A DNA stretch of 64,000 nt. It comes from Amaranthus tricolor (lineage: Eukaryota; Streptophyta; Magnoliopsida; Caryophyllales; Amaranthaceae). The notes below the pieces were generated by a model, which was given only the letters and a program-made list of their open reading frames with translations, did not search any database and was not told the DNA's origin. A program made the position numbers and the translations under genes. The stretch spans positions 39,577,875 through 39,641,874 of the forward strand of contig NC_080048.1 in the NCBI RefSeq assembly GCF_026212465.1, in the 5' to 3' direction. Below are positions 35,112-47,418 of the stretch, one piece after another; within the stretch, counting starts at the first letter, position 1, and the number at the start of each line of letters is the position of its first letter.

Positions 35112-36370
35112 ATGAATAGAAACAGTGGAATTTCTAACGCACACCAAGCATGTGCAGCATGCAAACACCAAAGAAAAAGATGTACGGATAAGTGCATATT
35201 GGCCCCATTTTTCCCTGCAGAAAAAGTTAGAGAATTTCAAGCTGTTCATAAGGTGTTTGGAGTTAGTAATGTGCAAAAAATGGTAAGAAATCTTGTAAGT
35301 GATGAGGATCGAAAACGGGCCGCTGATTCTCTTGTTTGGGAGGCCCTATGTCGTCAAAAGGACCCGGTTTTAGGCCCATATGGAGAGTATAGAAAAATTA
35401 ATGATGAACTTAAGTCTTATCAAAGTCAAGGACACTCCCAAATATTACATCATCAATTAAGTCCATTTGTTACCCAAAGCGGGCTTAATAATGGATCGGG
35501 TCATAAGTCGGGTAATGGGTTAATTGGGTGGAGCATAAATACAAATGGGTCGGATGGTATTAGTAGTAAGATGAACTATAGTGGAGGAATGAGTGATAAT
35601 GTTGCATTGGTGGATTGCATTCGAGCACAATGTGGACCGGTTTTGGGCTCGGGTTTGGGGTCGGGTTTGTATGGGAATTGTGGAAGTCATGAAGATTTGC
35701 ATGGAGTTGAGAAAATGAGACATAACTTAGATGCTTATGTTGGTTCAATTGTTCATCCTCAACAACATATTATGAATGGGTTTAACCAACATTACTATCT
35801 TCCGGGTAAATATTAAAAAGTAGTTTATATTCTCATAATATGTATAATAAGATGAACTATTACTCATGTAAAAGACGCATCTCTTGATGAGACCGTCTCA
35901 TACAACAATACATGATGATAAGCAATCTCTCTAATACTATAAAAATGATTACTTTAAAAAATTTAATCATTTTAAGACAAGCCAATAAAAATAGTATAAC
36001 CGAGATAACATTTGATTGAGCCTTTGTGAATTGTGATAACCTTATGTTAAGTTGGAACACTTTTATTTGTTAAAAAAATAATTGAAAAATCAAATAAAAA
36101 TGAGTAAATACAAATTTTCGGATTTAAGGGTAAATAAAAACAAGAATTTGTGATAACATTATATTCATATTTTTGTGATTCCCTTTTCTTAGTTTTTGGA
36201 AGAAATTTTTTCTAGTTTCTTAATTAATAAAAATATAAATTTTGTTAAGTATTATTTTTTTATCAAAAAAAAAAATAAAATTGATATTTGATCTTGGGTT
36301 GCTTGTAGGTCAAATAAGTTCAATGGATGCAAAGCCAATTGAAGGTTCGCTATGGGAAGCTGAATCATAG
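35112..36370 (+). CDS. LOB-domain (LBD) transcription factor, two exons
   Basis: Plant-specific DNA-binding protein. The ATG at 35112 (MNRNSGISNAHQACAACKHQ) is used; the in-frame ATG at 35055 only adds T-rich leader. The zinc-like C block is C-x2-C-x6-C-x3-C (CAACKHQRKRCTDKC). The GAS block follows (FFPAEKVREFQAVHKVFGVS), then a WEALCRQKDPVLGPYGEY segment typical of the LBD22/LBD35-like group rather than a classic leucine coiled coil. A Gly/Ser/Asn-rich C-terminal half comes next. Exon 1 can end at 35805 (donor G|GTAAAT) and join an exon at 36309-36370 in frame, giving 251 residues ending PIEGSLWEAES. Without splicing the frame stops at 35816 (234 residues). I favour the spliced form because phase is kept and a short conserved-looking LWE tail appears. 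Confidence 0.88.
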
Positions 36371-39300
36371 TCCATAGATTCTAATTTCTACAATATTTTT
36401 TTTTTATAATGAGAACTTATTTTTACCCGATAAGAAATAATTATTTCATAATGGAAAGTATACAAATTTTAATTTATGGCACACTAACTCGTAATTGTTT
36501 TTTTTTTCAGTTTTTTTTCTGTGATTATTTACATTTATTTTATTATTAAAAATGATAAGATGGAAACTGAAAAAATTAAACGCACAAAAACTTTTAATTT
36601 GAAAGCACAATGATAATGAATTATTAACATTACTATTATGATTGCCTTTTAACTTTTGCTTTGTTATCTTTTTTCTCTAATAAACAAACAATCAATAAAT
36701 AAATCCTACCAAACATACTTATTGACTAGTAAGTCAATCAATATTCTAACTGATCAAACAAGTACAACTCCAATTAACAGTTTCAGTTAACAATCATCTG
36801 ACAAAAAGACCCAATCATGATTGTGAAAATGTATCAGATAGATGTTAAAATCGCCTAATATACTGAGAATCGAGTATTATCTCAGTTGAAATAAATATTA
36901 CTTTTTTCAGATAAAATTTTAAATTTAACTCTCACATAAGCCTCTATTCTCACATCTAACCCTATAATTAGAAACCCCTTGGTTTTACTAATAATAATCT
37001 TTTTTTAAGATCATTAGATTAATTAATAATGTTTATGACCCAAAAAACAATGTAAAAGACCAAGAAATACCCTACAACTATGTAAATGTTGAGCGTGACA
37101 TAGTAAGTTCCATTATACAGAGAACAGAGTTAGTGAGCAATTATGTCTACCACTGCCTTCAGTTATTATAAATAAATAAATAATAAATTAATAAATAAAT
37201 TATAATTACAATCATTTCTTAAATCGCATGTGTCTCATTATGCAACCTTTGCTAATCTTCCAAGTCAAGTTTTTGCCACCAATTAATACTTCTTCTTTTT
37301 TACCTTTGTAATTATAAGATTCATTTACTATTTAAAGGCAGTTCGATGTATAAAACATTGTTGGTGAGCGAGAGTTATAAAAGAAATTCCATCACAATTT
37401 AATTTTTTGAGTTATTCTCGTGAGAGATTGTTTTTCGGTAAGACAATTTTAAATAAGGAGCTTATATTCTCATAACATATATACGGTGGGTTATTTGACC
37501 CAAATATAAAGCGTGTCTCTAAATAAGACCATCTCATACTACAATTTGTGACTTGTATGGGCGGCCGGATTTATAGCTAAAGTTTTCACATCATTGTTTA
37601 GAATGCAAGTAGAATTATTACACCGTTTGATTGATCGATTTCGAATTTAAACATTTTCAGTTGAAGTTAGATTGAGTTGTTTATGAGTCGAGTCATTTTA
37701 TATAGTGTTTAACACTAATAACATTAATTATGAACACTTGATACCTAAACATTACAAATAATTAAAAATCAAAATACTAATATATGATAAATTTGCTAAT
37801 AATATTATTAATAATAATAATAACCATAATAATGGTTTTAATGATGGAAAATATGGGTTAAGTAAAAGCTAATTAAATGGTAATGATAATAGAGCAATAA
37901 TAAGACATGCACAAATGAAGTACACTAAGAGGTAGTAGCATTTGCATGAAATACAAGTCACACTAATCACTATTTTTGGAATCACTATAATGTTGTATGC
38001 ATGACTATTATTAATTATATAATCAAATAAGGCAATGAATAAAAAATTTAAATTAGTGGTATGATGCCAAGTCCAACCCAAAGAAAAAACATAATGAGTT
38101 TGCTTTGACTTGGCTCCATCAAATACATGGTAGAGTGAAACAACCTACACTCAAGCTACTATACACTATGGAATCCAATTGATCTAATGTTATACAAAGG
38201 TTATTTGGGAAAAGGCTGACAACTCATAGCTGGTAGGTATTAGTTTGACCAGTTGATTTTGACTTCATTGTTAAGAATAATTTGTACAAAAATACTTAGT
38301 TTATTGACAACAAATAAGTTATTTTAACCAGCTAACCTAACAAATAATAATATTAAATGAGTTGATCATCCAAACATCTATCTATTCCAAAATAAGCTAA
38401 TTTGCTCAATAAACTATTTACCAAAAGAAAAAAACACCAAAGAATATACTCTATTAAACTCCTATTGGTTATATATTCTTCTGCAAGTTTTCATATCAAA
38501 GAATAATGATGTACAAAGTAATTGTGTTTTAGGTCAAATTATGTCACATAAAGTCCAACTATATCATTGAATTATCATTATTCTATCTCAAATTTATTAA
38601 ATAATTAATATAAAATTTACGAATTTTGTTTAAAAAAAAGCCGAAAAAGTCAATATTAATATAAGTAAAAGGAGTAGTACGAAAATTTTAAAATTTGCAA
38701 ATGGAGAGTTTAGCTTAGTAGTAGAAACAATAGGCATGATGATACACATAAACATAATGTTTTTATTTATCAATTATCAAACAAAAAAAATTGTCTTTCG
38801 TTCTTAGTGTGCTTAACAACGTTATAGTAGTATTTGTATTTCATTACCTCAACTATTAACTAACTTCCACATAGCTTTCCTTTCATGTGAAGTTTGAAAG
38901 AATCAAATGTACCTAATATTATTCTTAATACAAAAAGTGTTTCCGATTAACTATAAATAGCAAATATCATCTACAAGTTTGCAATAATGATGTATTATAT
39001 ATAGAGGCCAGAGAGGTTTAAAACAGACCTATCAACCTAATATTTACCCGACGTTAATCTGACTTCAAAATGAATCTAAAATTATATAAAAACCAATATA
39101 GACATAACATTTAATTTTAAACCGATACAAACATTTGATCGAATATCGACTTAATAAATCGAATGAACACCCTGATTACATGGTTGAAGAAAGGGGGACC
39201 AAAAAGAAATGTAGAAATAGAAAAATTAATGAATTTTTTATTAAAAAAAAAATTGAGAAGAGGTAGATTCATGTAATTCTTGTGTATATTCCCCATGCAA

Positions 39301-39447
39301 ATATAAAAAGCAAAACCAAAGGAGCTGAATTTCACGAGAATTAGCACACTCATAATTGAACCCACTTCTACCATCATTTTGTTCCCTTATTCTTCAATCT
39401 TCCTTTGTCCTTCACGCCAAAGCAAACATACCCACTTATCAAAACTT
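36371..39447. other. Intergenic AT-rich sequence
   Basis: No coding pattern. Phrases like AAGACCATCTCATACTACAA near 37530 and GAGACCGTCTCATACAAC near 35890 belong to the recurring MITE-like family. The stretch 37460-37560 is another decayed copy. Confidence 0.35.
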
Positions 39448-39455
39448 TATATAAA
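39448..39455 (+). promoter_or_regulatory. TATA box of the 39.5-kb membrane-protein gene
   Basis: TATATAAA 88 bp upstream of the ATG at 39536, with a C/A-rich leader between. Confidence 0.5.
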
Positions 39456-39535
39456 TCTACTCAAATTCTAATCCTAAGCACAAACATCAAACTTCCCTTC
39501 AAAAACATTCCCGATATCGACTCGATCAATTCAAA

Positions 39536-39934
39536 ATGATACGGGAATTATGTTTCCTCGTTCTCTTTTCTGTCTCTTTGATTTACGCAACATTTGCACA
39601 AGACCGAGCACCTCATGGGCTTGCTTACCAAAACCCGGTTGCCTTTTCTCCTACGGCATATGATTTCTTCCACCCGAATGGAAGAAACCAAGACCCGTGT
39701 GTTTCCTCTAAGTGCTCACCATTTCCGCTAGCAGCACAAGTACATGAGGCGCAAGCACAGTCGACTGCAGCGACTGCACCAAGAACGCACTCAGGTGGGA
39801 TTGGAGCTGGTGCCGCAGTAGCCACTATCTTTGCAGCAATAGTTATCGTCTGCCTGGCAATGGGCATTTACTACGTTACCAAGACTCGTAAGGCCAATGT
39901 CAATCGTAATAAAACGGTTCAATCTCATGTTTAG
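39536..39934 (+). CDS. Small secreted/type I membrane protein (plant family of unknown function)
   Basis: Single-exon gene for 132 residues. An N-terminal signal peptide (about 1-21, hydrophobic LCFLVLFSVSLIYATFAQ) is followed by an extracellular part with the conserved phrase APHGLAYQNPVAFSPTAYDF, a Cys pair (Cys55, Cys60) and an Ala/Gln-rich linker. A single membrane helix (about 89-113, Gly/Ala-rich then IVIVCLAMGIYYV) and a short basic tail (KTRKANVNRNK) complete it. I recall plant proteins with the same GLAYENPxAFSPxAYxFFHP segment annotated only as transmembrane proteins. GC-richer coding sequence and a TATA box support a real gene. Function unknown. Confidence 0.85.
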   Translation: MIRELCFLVLFSVSLIYATFAQDRAPHGLAYQNPVAFSPTAYDFFHPNGRNQDPCVSSKCSPFPLAAQVHEAQAQSTAATAPRTHSGGIGAGAAVATIFAAIVIVCLAMGIYYVTKTRKANVNRNKTVQSHV

Positions 39935-41265
39935 AAATCATAATCCACCCTTGTCCTTCCTGTACCATATACAGGTCTCCTCCATCTAGCAACTTGCTCG
40001 TGAGTTCACGAGCAGTAGGATTTTTTTTAATATTTATAAACAGAGGAGTTCATTGTAGTAGTTTCGGAAACATCTTTGTATTACACAAAGGATAAGGTTG
40101 CGTACATCAGATTTACGGCCTAAGTAGAGCCACTTAATGGCATTGTAGTACTAGAATATGTAGAAGTTTATTGTGCTACATTAGTGAACATGCGAGATTT
40201 TTTAGTGTTAATAAGCTCATTTCTTACGGTTTACTACTTGTCGAAATCTCACCTTATTAATGAAGTGTTATCTACGTTGTATGATAAGCCAAAACACGGA
40301 AAATGGGCAAATGGGAGAAAGGTAATGCTTAAATAAAGTTTACAAAAGGAAGACAAAAGAAACAAAACAAACATGTAATTACCACAATGCCAAATGGCTC
40401 CTGCTTAGGCAGCATTTACAGAGGATAGAAGTAAGCAACCTTATCCTTATTTTAGCAAAAAAGTTATTCCCAATTAACCTTTGAATGCAAACAACATCTA
40501 CAACTCACGTAAATAAACACATATAATTCAATAAGTCATATACTATAAATCTCAAACCAAATAACTATATATCATTAAGGGTATTAAAACTGGACATAAA
40601 AAAACAAAACATGCGTAAAAACATCTTAAGGGAATGATCAAAGAATCACATGATAAAAAGTCAACAACTAAAGCCTCGATGTCTAAGAGTGATATACTAT
40701 AACACAAACACATTAGTTATACACTATAAATCTGAAACCAAATAACTATAAATCATTAAGGGCATTAAGATTGGACATAAAAAACAATATAGACGTAAAA
40801 CATCTTAAGAGAATGAAAAAAAATCACATGATAAAAGGTCAATAATTCGAGCCTCGATGTCTAAGAGGTCAAAATAGGCGTAAAACAATATTTCGAACTC
40901 CTTTTGAAGGCAAAGGCATATCTAAACTCGACCCAAGAAGCCTACAACAACGGTACTTGTACTGTCTTGAGCAAGCCACATACATATTGAAATAGTTAAA
41001 CAGAATTATTGTATAGTTTGAATTTTAGTTCCCACAATTTACCAACAAGCACACTATAATATCATTTGGAATTGTTGATATTGAACAATGAGTATCGTAT
41101 TACTACAATATAAGTTGGTCATACTAAAAATATAAACCTTGCATTAACCATCTAGGTAGCTTGCATCGGCAAGATGAGGTACAAAATGACAGTTACGGAA
41201 AGAATATATATGGCAATTTGCGAAACAATATTTATTTTCCAAAGATATTCAAAAAAATTACAATT
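39935..41265. other. Intergenic sequence between two convergent small genes
   Basis: 3' UTR of the 39.5-kb gene, then AT-rich sequence. A degenerate direct duplication is visible: blocks at about 40530-40690 and 40715-40870 share ACTATAAATCTxAAACCAAA, ATCATTAAGGGCATTAA and GCCTCGATGTCTAAGAG. No gene. Confidence 0.45.
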
Positions 41266-44200
41266 TTACCACCCGCGTGAACTAAGAGATGCAATAAGAG
41301 TCCCAAAAGTCTTATCAACAGCTTTGTTCCACAAATGTGCGATTTCAACACGAGATTGTCTTGCCAAGATTGGCATATTCACCTGCACCAAAACCATAAA
41401 AATTACTGTTAGAAACAGCCACTGTTTCTCATAAAGATTAACTAGGAAACAAACACTCAAAAGGTAACTGCAAATCTTATTGGACGCCATAATTTTCCCT
41501 CACAGTGGTCGATACAACAATGCTAGAGCCTTAATCCCAACATATGGGGGTCCCCGACAATGGTTAATGAACATTAAAACTTAGGTTTTCCCTCCACTAA
41601 GAAATGAACTTCACAATTACCTTCTATGTGTTCTATATGACAATGTTCTAACATTCACGAGAAAAATGGTTTCGATATGTTGAGCACATGAGGTAAAATA
41701 AAGCATCTATGTAACAGAGCTTTGATTACACAAACATTAAAACAACAATGTAAGATGAAAATTCATCATCTTTGAGTTAGGCTTTTCAAAATTTTACATT
41801 AAACAACGTTAATATCATATGATAACTTCATCCATCATGGCTAGTATGCATGTAACCTTTAAGATTAGTGATAAAGTGTTACAATTCGACAAACTTAACA
41901 GTGATTTTCCATTTGGCAGTGGAAAACTTCAATCTATTAAGAGAATATTGGTCTATTTGGCACGAGTAAAACAATATATATTCTTGTGTCTTAACGTCTT
42001 CCAGGTTGTTGAGCTATACAAACAAGATTGAATTGAAGCAACAGGTTCCCCGTCAACTTTTCATACCCTTTAGAAACAGCAGAGTCTTTTAAACGACAAA
42101 TAGTATGAGGAAGCTATACAAACAAGATTGAGTTGAAGTCCTCTTACCAAGGAAAAGGTAGACCTTTTTTTCACCTATCAAGTCTTTTTGATATCCTTAT
42201 TTCTTACAGTAACTTGACCCCAAAAGCCACCAAGAAAAGGTAACCCCAAGAGGCAAACCCAAAAAAATAAGTCACCTTTCCATTTTTGTACCCAAGCAAG
42301 TAGCAAACTCCTATAGGAAAAAGACTAAAGGATGTTAAATTTTAGTACTTTCATTTCTAAAAAGACCACAAAATATATAACAGAAGGACCTTCTGAAAAG
42401 TCAAAGTATAGGATAACAGTGTGGTATCATCAACAATTCAACATATTGTATATGCCACTCTCGAATTTACTCACAATCTACCTTAAAGCCTTGAATAATT
42501 CCTTCTCATCAGTCTCCGTTATAGCTCCTACAAAAATCAACCTCAATTGAAAATGAAAAGGTGACAAAGTGTTTCCCTGACATAAATCCCCGTTGAATAA
42601 AACAAGCACCTAGGGTCAACATTTACCATAACCGAGAAAATAAACTTTTAGACAAGCAACCCTAAACACCTCCAGAGACATAGAACACCAAACTCATTCC
42701 ATTCAAGAACATTATACAGAGAATCCAAACTCCTTATATTATCTCTTATAAAACTACTCCACTGAAATGATTTCCAATGTACCTCAGGAGCCACATCCAA
42801 CATTTTCATCCTCTCCAAAAGCACAATGAGACAGCAAAACATGCGAAAGCAACTCCCATAAGACAACTCCCCAATGCTTTTGTAACAATATTGAATGTTA
42901 TTAGATGTGACTCATAATCTCTATTCTTGGTGTGCTTAAGAAAATGTTAAATGAAGCTATTGAGGTGTAAGAGGAAGAAAGGAAGGCATGCTTATGTTGA
43001 AGATTGATTTCTTCATGAAGTTATGTGTTGTCATTTGTATTTTATGGGAATCATTTCCATTTCTCTTCCTTAGACCTATGCTCATTCTCAATTAGTGAAT
43101 CAACATTTATCTATTCTTCAAAGGCTATTTTAGAGCGAGAGTGAGTGCGTCAATAAAGTTAGGGTTTAATGAGAGGATTTGGTTTGGGTTTTTTTCCATT
43201 TTCTTCTTAGAAATCCAATTAAGTGTTTCCATTGATTGTATTGAAATCAAACCTCTATACATCAATAATATTGACTTCCAATTGTTATAGGTGGGGTTTT
43301 ATAGTCAAGATCATTGATCTTGGGATTTTCCCCACCTCTAAAATCTTGTGGTGTAGTTTCTAATTTTGGTTTAGATTTCTTTATGCACTTAGTGATTGAA
43401 ATCTTCTTAATTGCTAATTTGCTCTCACATATGTTGTGTAGGTATTAGTAAGTAAATTAATACTTCCTTCGTTTTGAAATACTCGCACACGATTGTGACA
43501 TATTATGTGGAAAATGTCACTATTAGTAGCAAGTATAAGTATAATAGAACGGAGGAAGTAGCATTTTGGTAACGTAATGCTGAAAAAAATGACAACATTG
43601 ATGTTTGTGGCAAGCGACAACAACGGTAAAAAAGTAAAATGCTCAAGAACACAAACGGCCGCATAGTACCAAACAAAACAATTTCGCTTCTTCAACTAGG
43701 TAAGATAATTAAAGAGATGTTTCATCGCCATTTGAACAAAAAAAAAAAAAACGGGTAGACAATGTAAGTTATGATTATTACCCATAAATGAATAAATGCA
43801 GTTGATCTGTAACCTTAATTGTTTAAAAATGACCAAAATTAGTTGCCTATGTTAAAAATGAGAAAATGCACCCCCAAAATAATGTGCCATCCTCATTGTT
43901 GATAGTGGTTCATCTAAAATTTTGTTGAATACTAAACTAAAATTTTGGACTAGAGCTGAAATACATAAATGAAAAATTAGTAAAAAATCTAAGGATGTTC
44001 ATTTTCTTGAATTTCTCTGTTGAATTGATGACAATTTGACAACCAAAAGCTCTTTTATTGTAAAAGGCAAAGCTATGCAACAATATGATCTTAGCAACTA
44101 AAAAGCCCTTCTCAAATGAACAACGTCCCTTAAACTTCCATCCAAGTGCACTTGGACTCGTAAATTTCAAACGACCAAGTTCATGTATTGAAAGGATGTC

Positions 44201-45243
44201 TTGCCCACTCAACATGGCACAATGATTTCAGAATATATCCAGCAATCAATCATTTTAACTCAGCATTTATTGATTTATTTCCAGAATCAGGGGCATCTAG
44301 GCTCTTGGCCGGGCCATCTAATTAAAAAACCTATTAATATTAAATCGTTTAGCATATAGTCCCCTTGTCCCCATGAGTTCACCAATGTATCTATCTTGGT
44401 CCGTCCTATTACTTAGCAAAAATTCTATCTTGTGTAATATACCGACACTTTATTTATTTCATCCACAAATTCTTGTGAGACCGTTTCTTTGAGAGATTAT
44501 CTCTAATTGGGCCGGCCCATTATATATTTTTCTAAAATATTGTAAGTATGTATTAAGAATGATGTAAGTAGACATTTAAAATATTGATAAGTAGATATTA
44601 ATCATTAATGTGTTGAGTTTGTGATAAGACGGTCTCTCAAGAGACTAGCTGATCCACATAACCCATCATTTTCTTAATCCTTGTGCAATTGTGGGTTGTT
44701 GCATTCCAACAAGTCAATGACGAACGTTCAGTCCACCCTCAACTAGTATCATGAATTTGCCAATGTTTTGAAATGGCACCAAAATTCATCCAAAATGGTA
44801 ACTAAGCAGAATGTAATCAACCAATTGTGGCTATTAGCACTACATTGATGAAATGGAAAACAACACACCATCACAACAGTAATTATCAGAGAAAATTCAG
44901 AAAAATTCCAGTAAATGCCAATAAATTCTAGGGTTTGAAATTGGAAACCCCCAATTCATCAAATCAAGCATCTAATTGAAAAGAAAAAGAACATCAGCGT
45001 TTAATGGCTTGCCTGGGGTTGATTATTGAATACAGCATTGCTCTCAGATATAGGCCTGTAAATTCTTCTCCTGTTCTCGAAAATGATGACACCCATCGAA
45101 GTACTTCCTAGTGCAAAACCCAGTAATCGCTCCTGAACGTACAATAAAATAGAAATTAAAACAAGATTGAAAATAAAAATTAAAACATCAATGATTTTTA
45201 AAAAAAGATCGAAAGCTCAAACCTGAGCAATAACGCTGATCAT
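41266..45243 (-). CDS. Small conserved plant protein (85 residues), three exons with a GC-AG intron
   Basis: Reconstructed from three exons: 45223-45243 (seven codons, MISVIAQ), 45013-45132 and 41266-41382. Intron 1 is an ordinary GT-AG intron of 90 bp. Intron 2 (41383-45012) is 3.63 kb and appears to use a GC donor (CAG|GCAAGC) with acceptor GGTGCAG. Phase 0 is kept at both junctions. The product has a short hydrophobic segment (LLGFALGSTSMGVIIF), a basic ENRRRIYRPI stretch and a C-terminal block SRVEIAHLWNKAVDKTFG ending SLSSRGW. From memory, plants have small unnamed proteins with this same LWNKAVD..F and SSRGW ending. If intron 2 is retained the frame stops at 45001 after 50 residues. The intron contains LINE and Stowaway remnants. 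Confidence 0.68.
41850..42870 (-). mobile_element. Degenerate L1-type LINE reverse-transcriptase fragment
   Basis: Inside the large intron, minus-strand translation in shifting frames shows the plant L1 RT order: a TE(K)ELFKALR..VSKFES-like string (about 42420-42530), LGLPLG (about 42240), ISKRLDRWKK (about 42160) and a TQSCLYS string (about 42110). Many stops and frame changes; no functional ORF. Borders are approximate. Confidence 0.5.
43463..43558. mobile_element. Short Stowaway MITE
   Basis: 96-bp element with terminal inverted repeats CTTCCTTCGTTTTGAAATAC and, at the right end, GTATAATAGAACGGAGGAAG. It is flanked by TA on both sides (43461-43462, 43559-43560). Located in the long intron of the 85-residue-protein gene. 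Confidence 0.8.
44470..44645. mobile_element. MITE of the GAGACCGTCTC family
   Basis: The left part (CTTGTGAGACCGTTTCTTTG, AGAGATTATCTCTAATTGGG) is mirrored by the right part (AAGACGGTCTCTCAAGAGAC, then GATCCACATAACCC). This is related to the element at 10345-10904. No coding capacity. Confidence 0.5.
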
Positions 45244-47412
45244 TGTGCTAGTTAGTTATTCTTTCTTCTTTTTCCAATCCAATTGCGGTTGTTAGGTGTG
45301 TATAGAATTGAAAATTAAATTAGAATTAGAATTATTCAAAAATAAATGGATTGTGGATGCTTTTCTAGTAAAAGTAGTGGATTTAGGGGCGTTCCTTATG
45401 TGAGAATGATAATTCAAAAATAAAAAGGTAGAATTTTTGATTAAAAATTAATAATTGCAAATTGTCAAAATATAATTTAATCCCTTGTTTGGTATGTCAA
45501 TGGTGCGGTTCATTCGATCGTAAATCGAAATTAGAATCGAAATCGTTGAAAGATCAGACCAAGCCGAGTTTGTTTAAGTCGCTAACTTAATTGGTTTTGC
45601 ATTTAATATTGAGTAGTTATAGTCTTAAATTTAATTACAAGAAGTTTGTTATCGATTTTTGTTTCTAGTTTTTTATTATTTTGAAAACTGAAGTTCACTC
45701 AAAGGTGGGGACCGTTTGATCGTGAGATGAACCCGTATATTTATTTATTTTTCACTTAAAAATTGTGTGTAATTACTTTTAATTAGTCTAACTATATAAA
45801 AAGTTATATTTGACTAATTATTTATAAGCAATACAAACCAAAGTAAAAGGCATAGAGATTATTATTAAAATGCTAGACAATTTAGTAGGCACAATCACAC
45901 CAAGGGTTATTGGTAGTCTTTGTCAACTTGGGTTTAGTTGCACCATGGAATAAGTTAACCCAATAATGGGGAAGAATCCTTTTAACAAGGTAGAGAAATC
46001 CAAAATACTTTTAATATTTGCAGAAAATTTCAAATTTCTTTATTCTCCCACCATCAAAAACATTAGTAAAAACATTAAACTAATGTGTGATGATAATCAT
46101 GGTCGTTTTATGTAGACCCTTGTACATATAATGAATTTTTGGTAAACTTCTTTCCTTCATTAACGCTCGCCTTTTCGATTGGCACTTCTATTCAAAATTA
46201 GCATGAATGAGATTTTAGTGTCCTTTATCACAACTTTATCATTTTTAAAGGTTTTACACTTTTACTGCACATATTTCAACCTATTACCTACAAAAATTGA
46301 CCTAAACATTGCTATACCCAAAATGTACAATCAAAGGAATAAAGCCATAAAGGATATACTTTAATCATCAATAATGGGCTATCGGCACAGGGGATGAAGT
46401 GAACTTAGAAGTGTATATATGCAAGAACATTCATCTTGCTTTGTTGTATGCTTATCGATTTGTTTTGTATGTGATTATGTTTATTTGTTTTAAACTAATC
46501 ATATATTATTTTGTATAACTAGTACAGTATCAAATAATGTCAATATAATATAGAATTTATGATATGATTTGTAATTTGTTATTGCTTGTTGTGAGTTCAA
46601 GCAAGGGACAAGAGAAGGAAAGTTGCTAGCGATTTTTTGTCATTTGGACCCTAGCTACATGAACACGGGAAAAGTGGAGAGATAGAAATACAACACATTT
46701 GGTTCATTCAAGTAAAGTGGTGACAAATTGAACGCGAGCTTCACCTAAAAGAAATGAAGCTACTGTTCAACTCGTTAACAATATCACTCAAATCAGCCAT
46801 ATGTGAAAATTTTTACTCTGATTTCTCTTTTTCCATTTTACTAAAATCCCATCATGTGATTTTGTGAACAACCATACATCTTTAACAACTTTATCTTTCT
46901 TGTTCTTTGCTTAAACTCAAAGTGGTAAAGAATCGCTTACAATGCTATCAGCTAAAACAGTGTCAAATCCTAAGTTTTTTTATGTTAGGGTACACCGAGT
47001 AAATGAAAGAATTAAGAGAGAGTTAATATTATAATCTTATTTGAGAAATATGATACTGATGCCAACTAAGACAATTCTCGATTCTCTTTGATTCATAGTT
47101 TCTTAAATTTGGGTTAAGTTAAGCATTACTTTCATTAAAAAAAAATTAATTTTTAAATTTTTTTTAATGATAATTAGGAGTGGAATGGATGGTCAACTCA
47201 TGACATTATTAAACTTCGCCACTCTATTCATTTTATCATCACCCTTTATATATTGAACTTCCAAGATTTCCCTTGGTTACTTTTCAAACCTTCAATCTCT
47301 AATATCTCTCTAAAAACTCTCTCCGAACACTCGTTGAACTAAAAAAAGCTAAAACTAAAAATCAAATTACAATGGTCAGCGAAACTGAGCATTAATATGA
47401 TTGCGGAATCAA
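45244..47412. other. Intergenic sequence
   Basis: The first 100-200 bp is the probable promoter/leader of the minus-strand small gene. The rest is AT-rich without a supported gene. At about 47235-47390 there is a promoter-like string (TTTATATATTG, then a CT-rich leader) leading to an ATG that is followed by a stop after seven codons. Confidence 0.35.
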
Positions 47413-47418
47413 TATGAT

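Noticed and set aside
43937..44215. 92-codon minus-strand ORF in the large intron
   Set aside because: No recognisable domain; likely chance or transposon debris.
45001..45243. 50-residue two-exon ORF ending QASH as the final gene model
   Set aside because: A downstream exon at 41266-41382 continues in phase and has the family-like LWNKAVD/SSRGW ending; the short form is kept only as an intron-retention alternative.
46179..46364. 61-codon plus-strand ORF
   Set aside because: AT-driven composition, no motif, no promoter.
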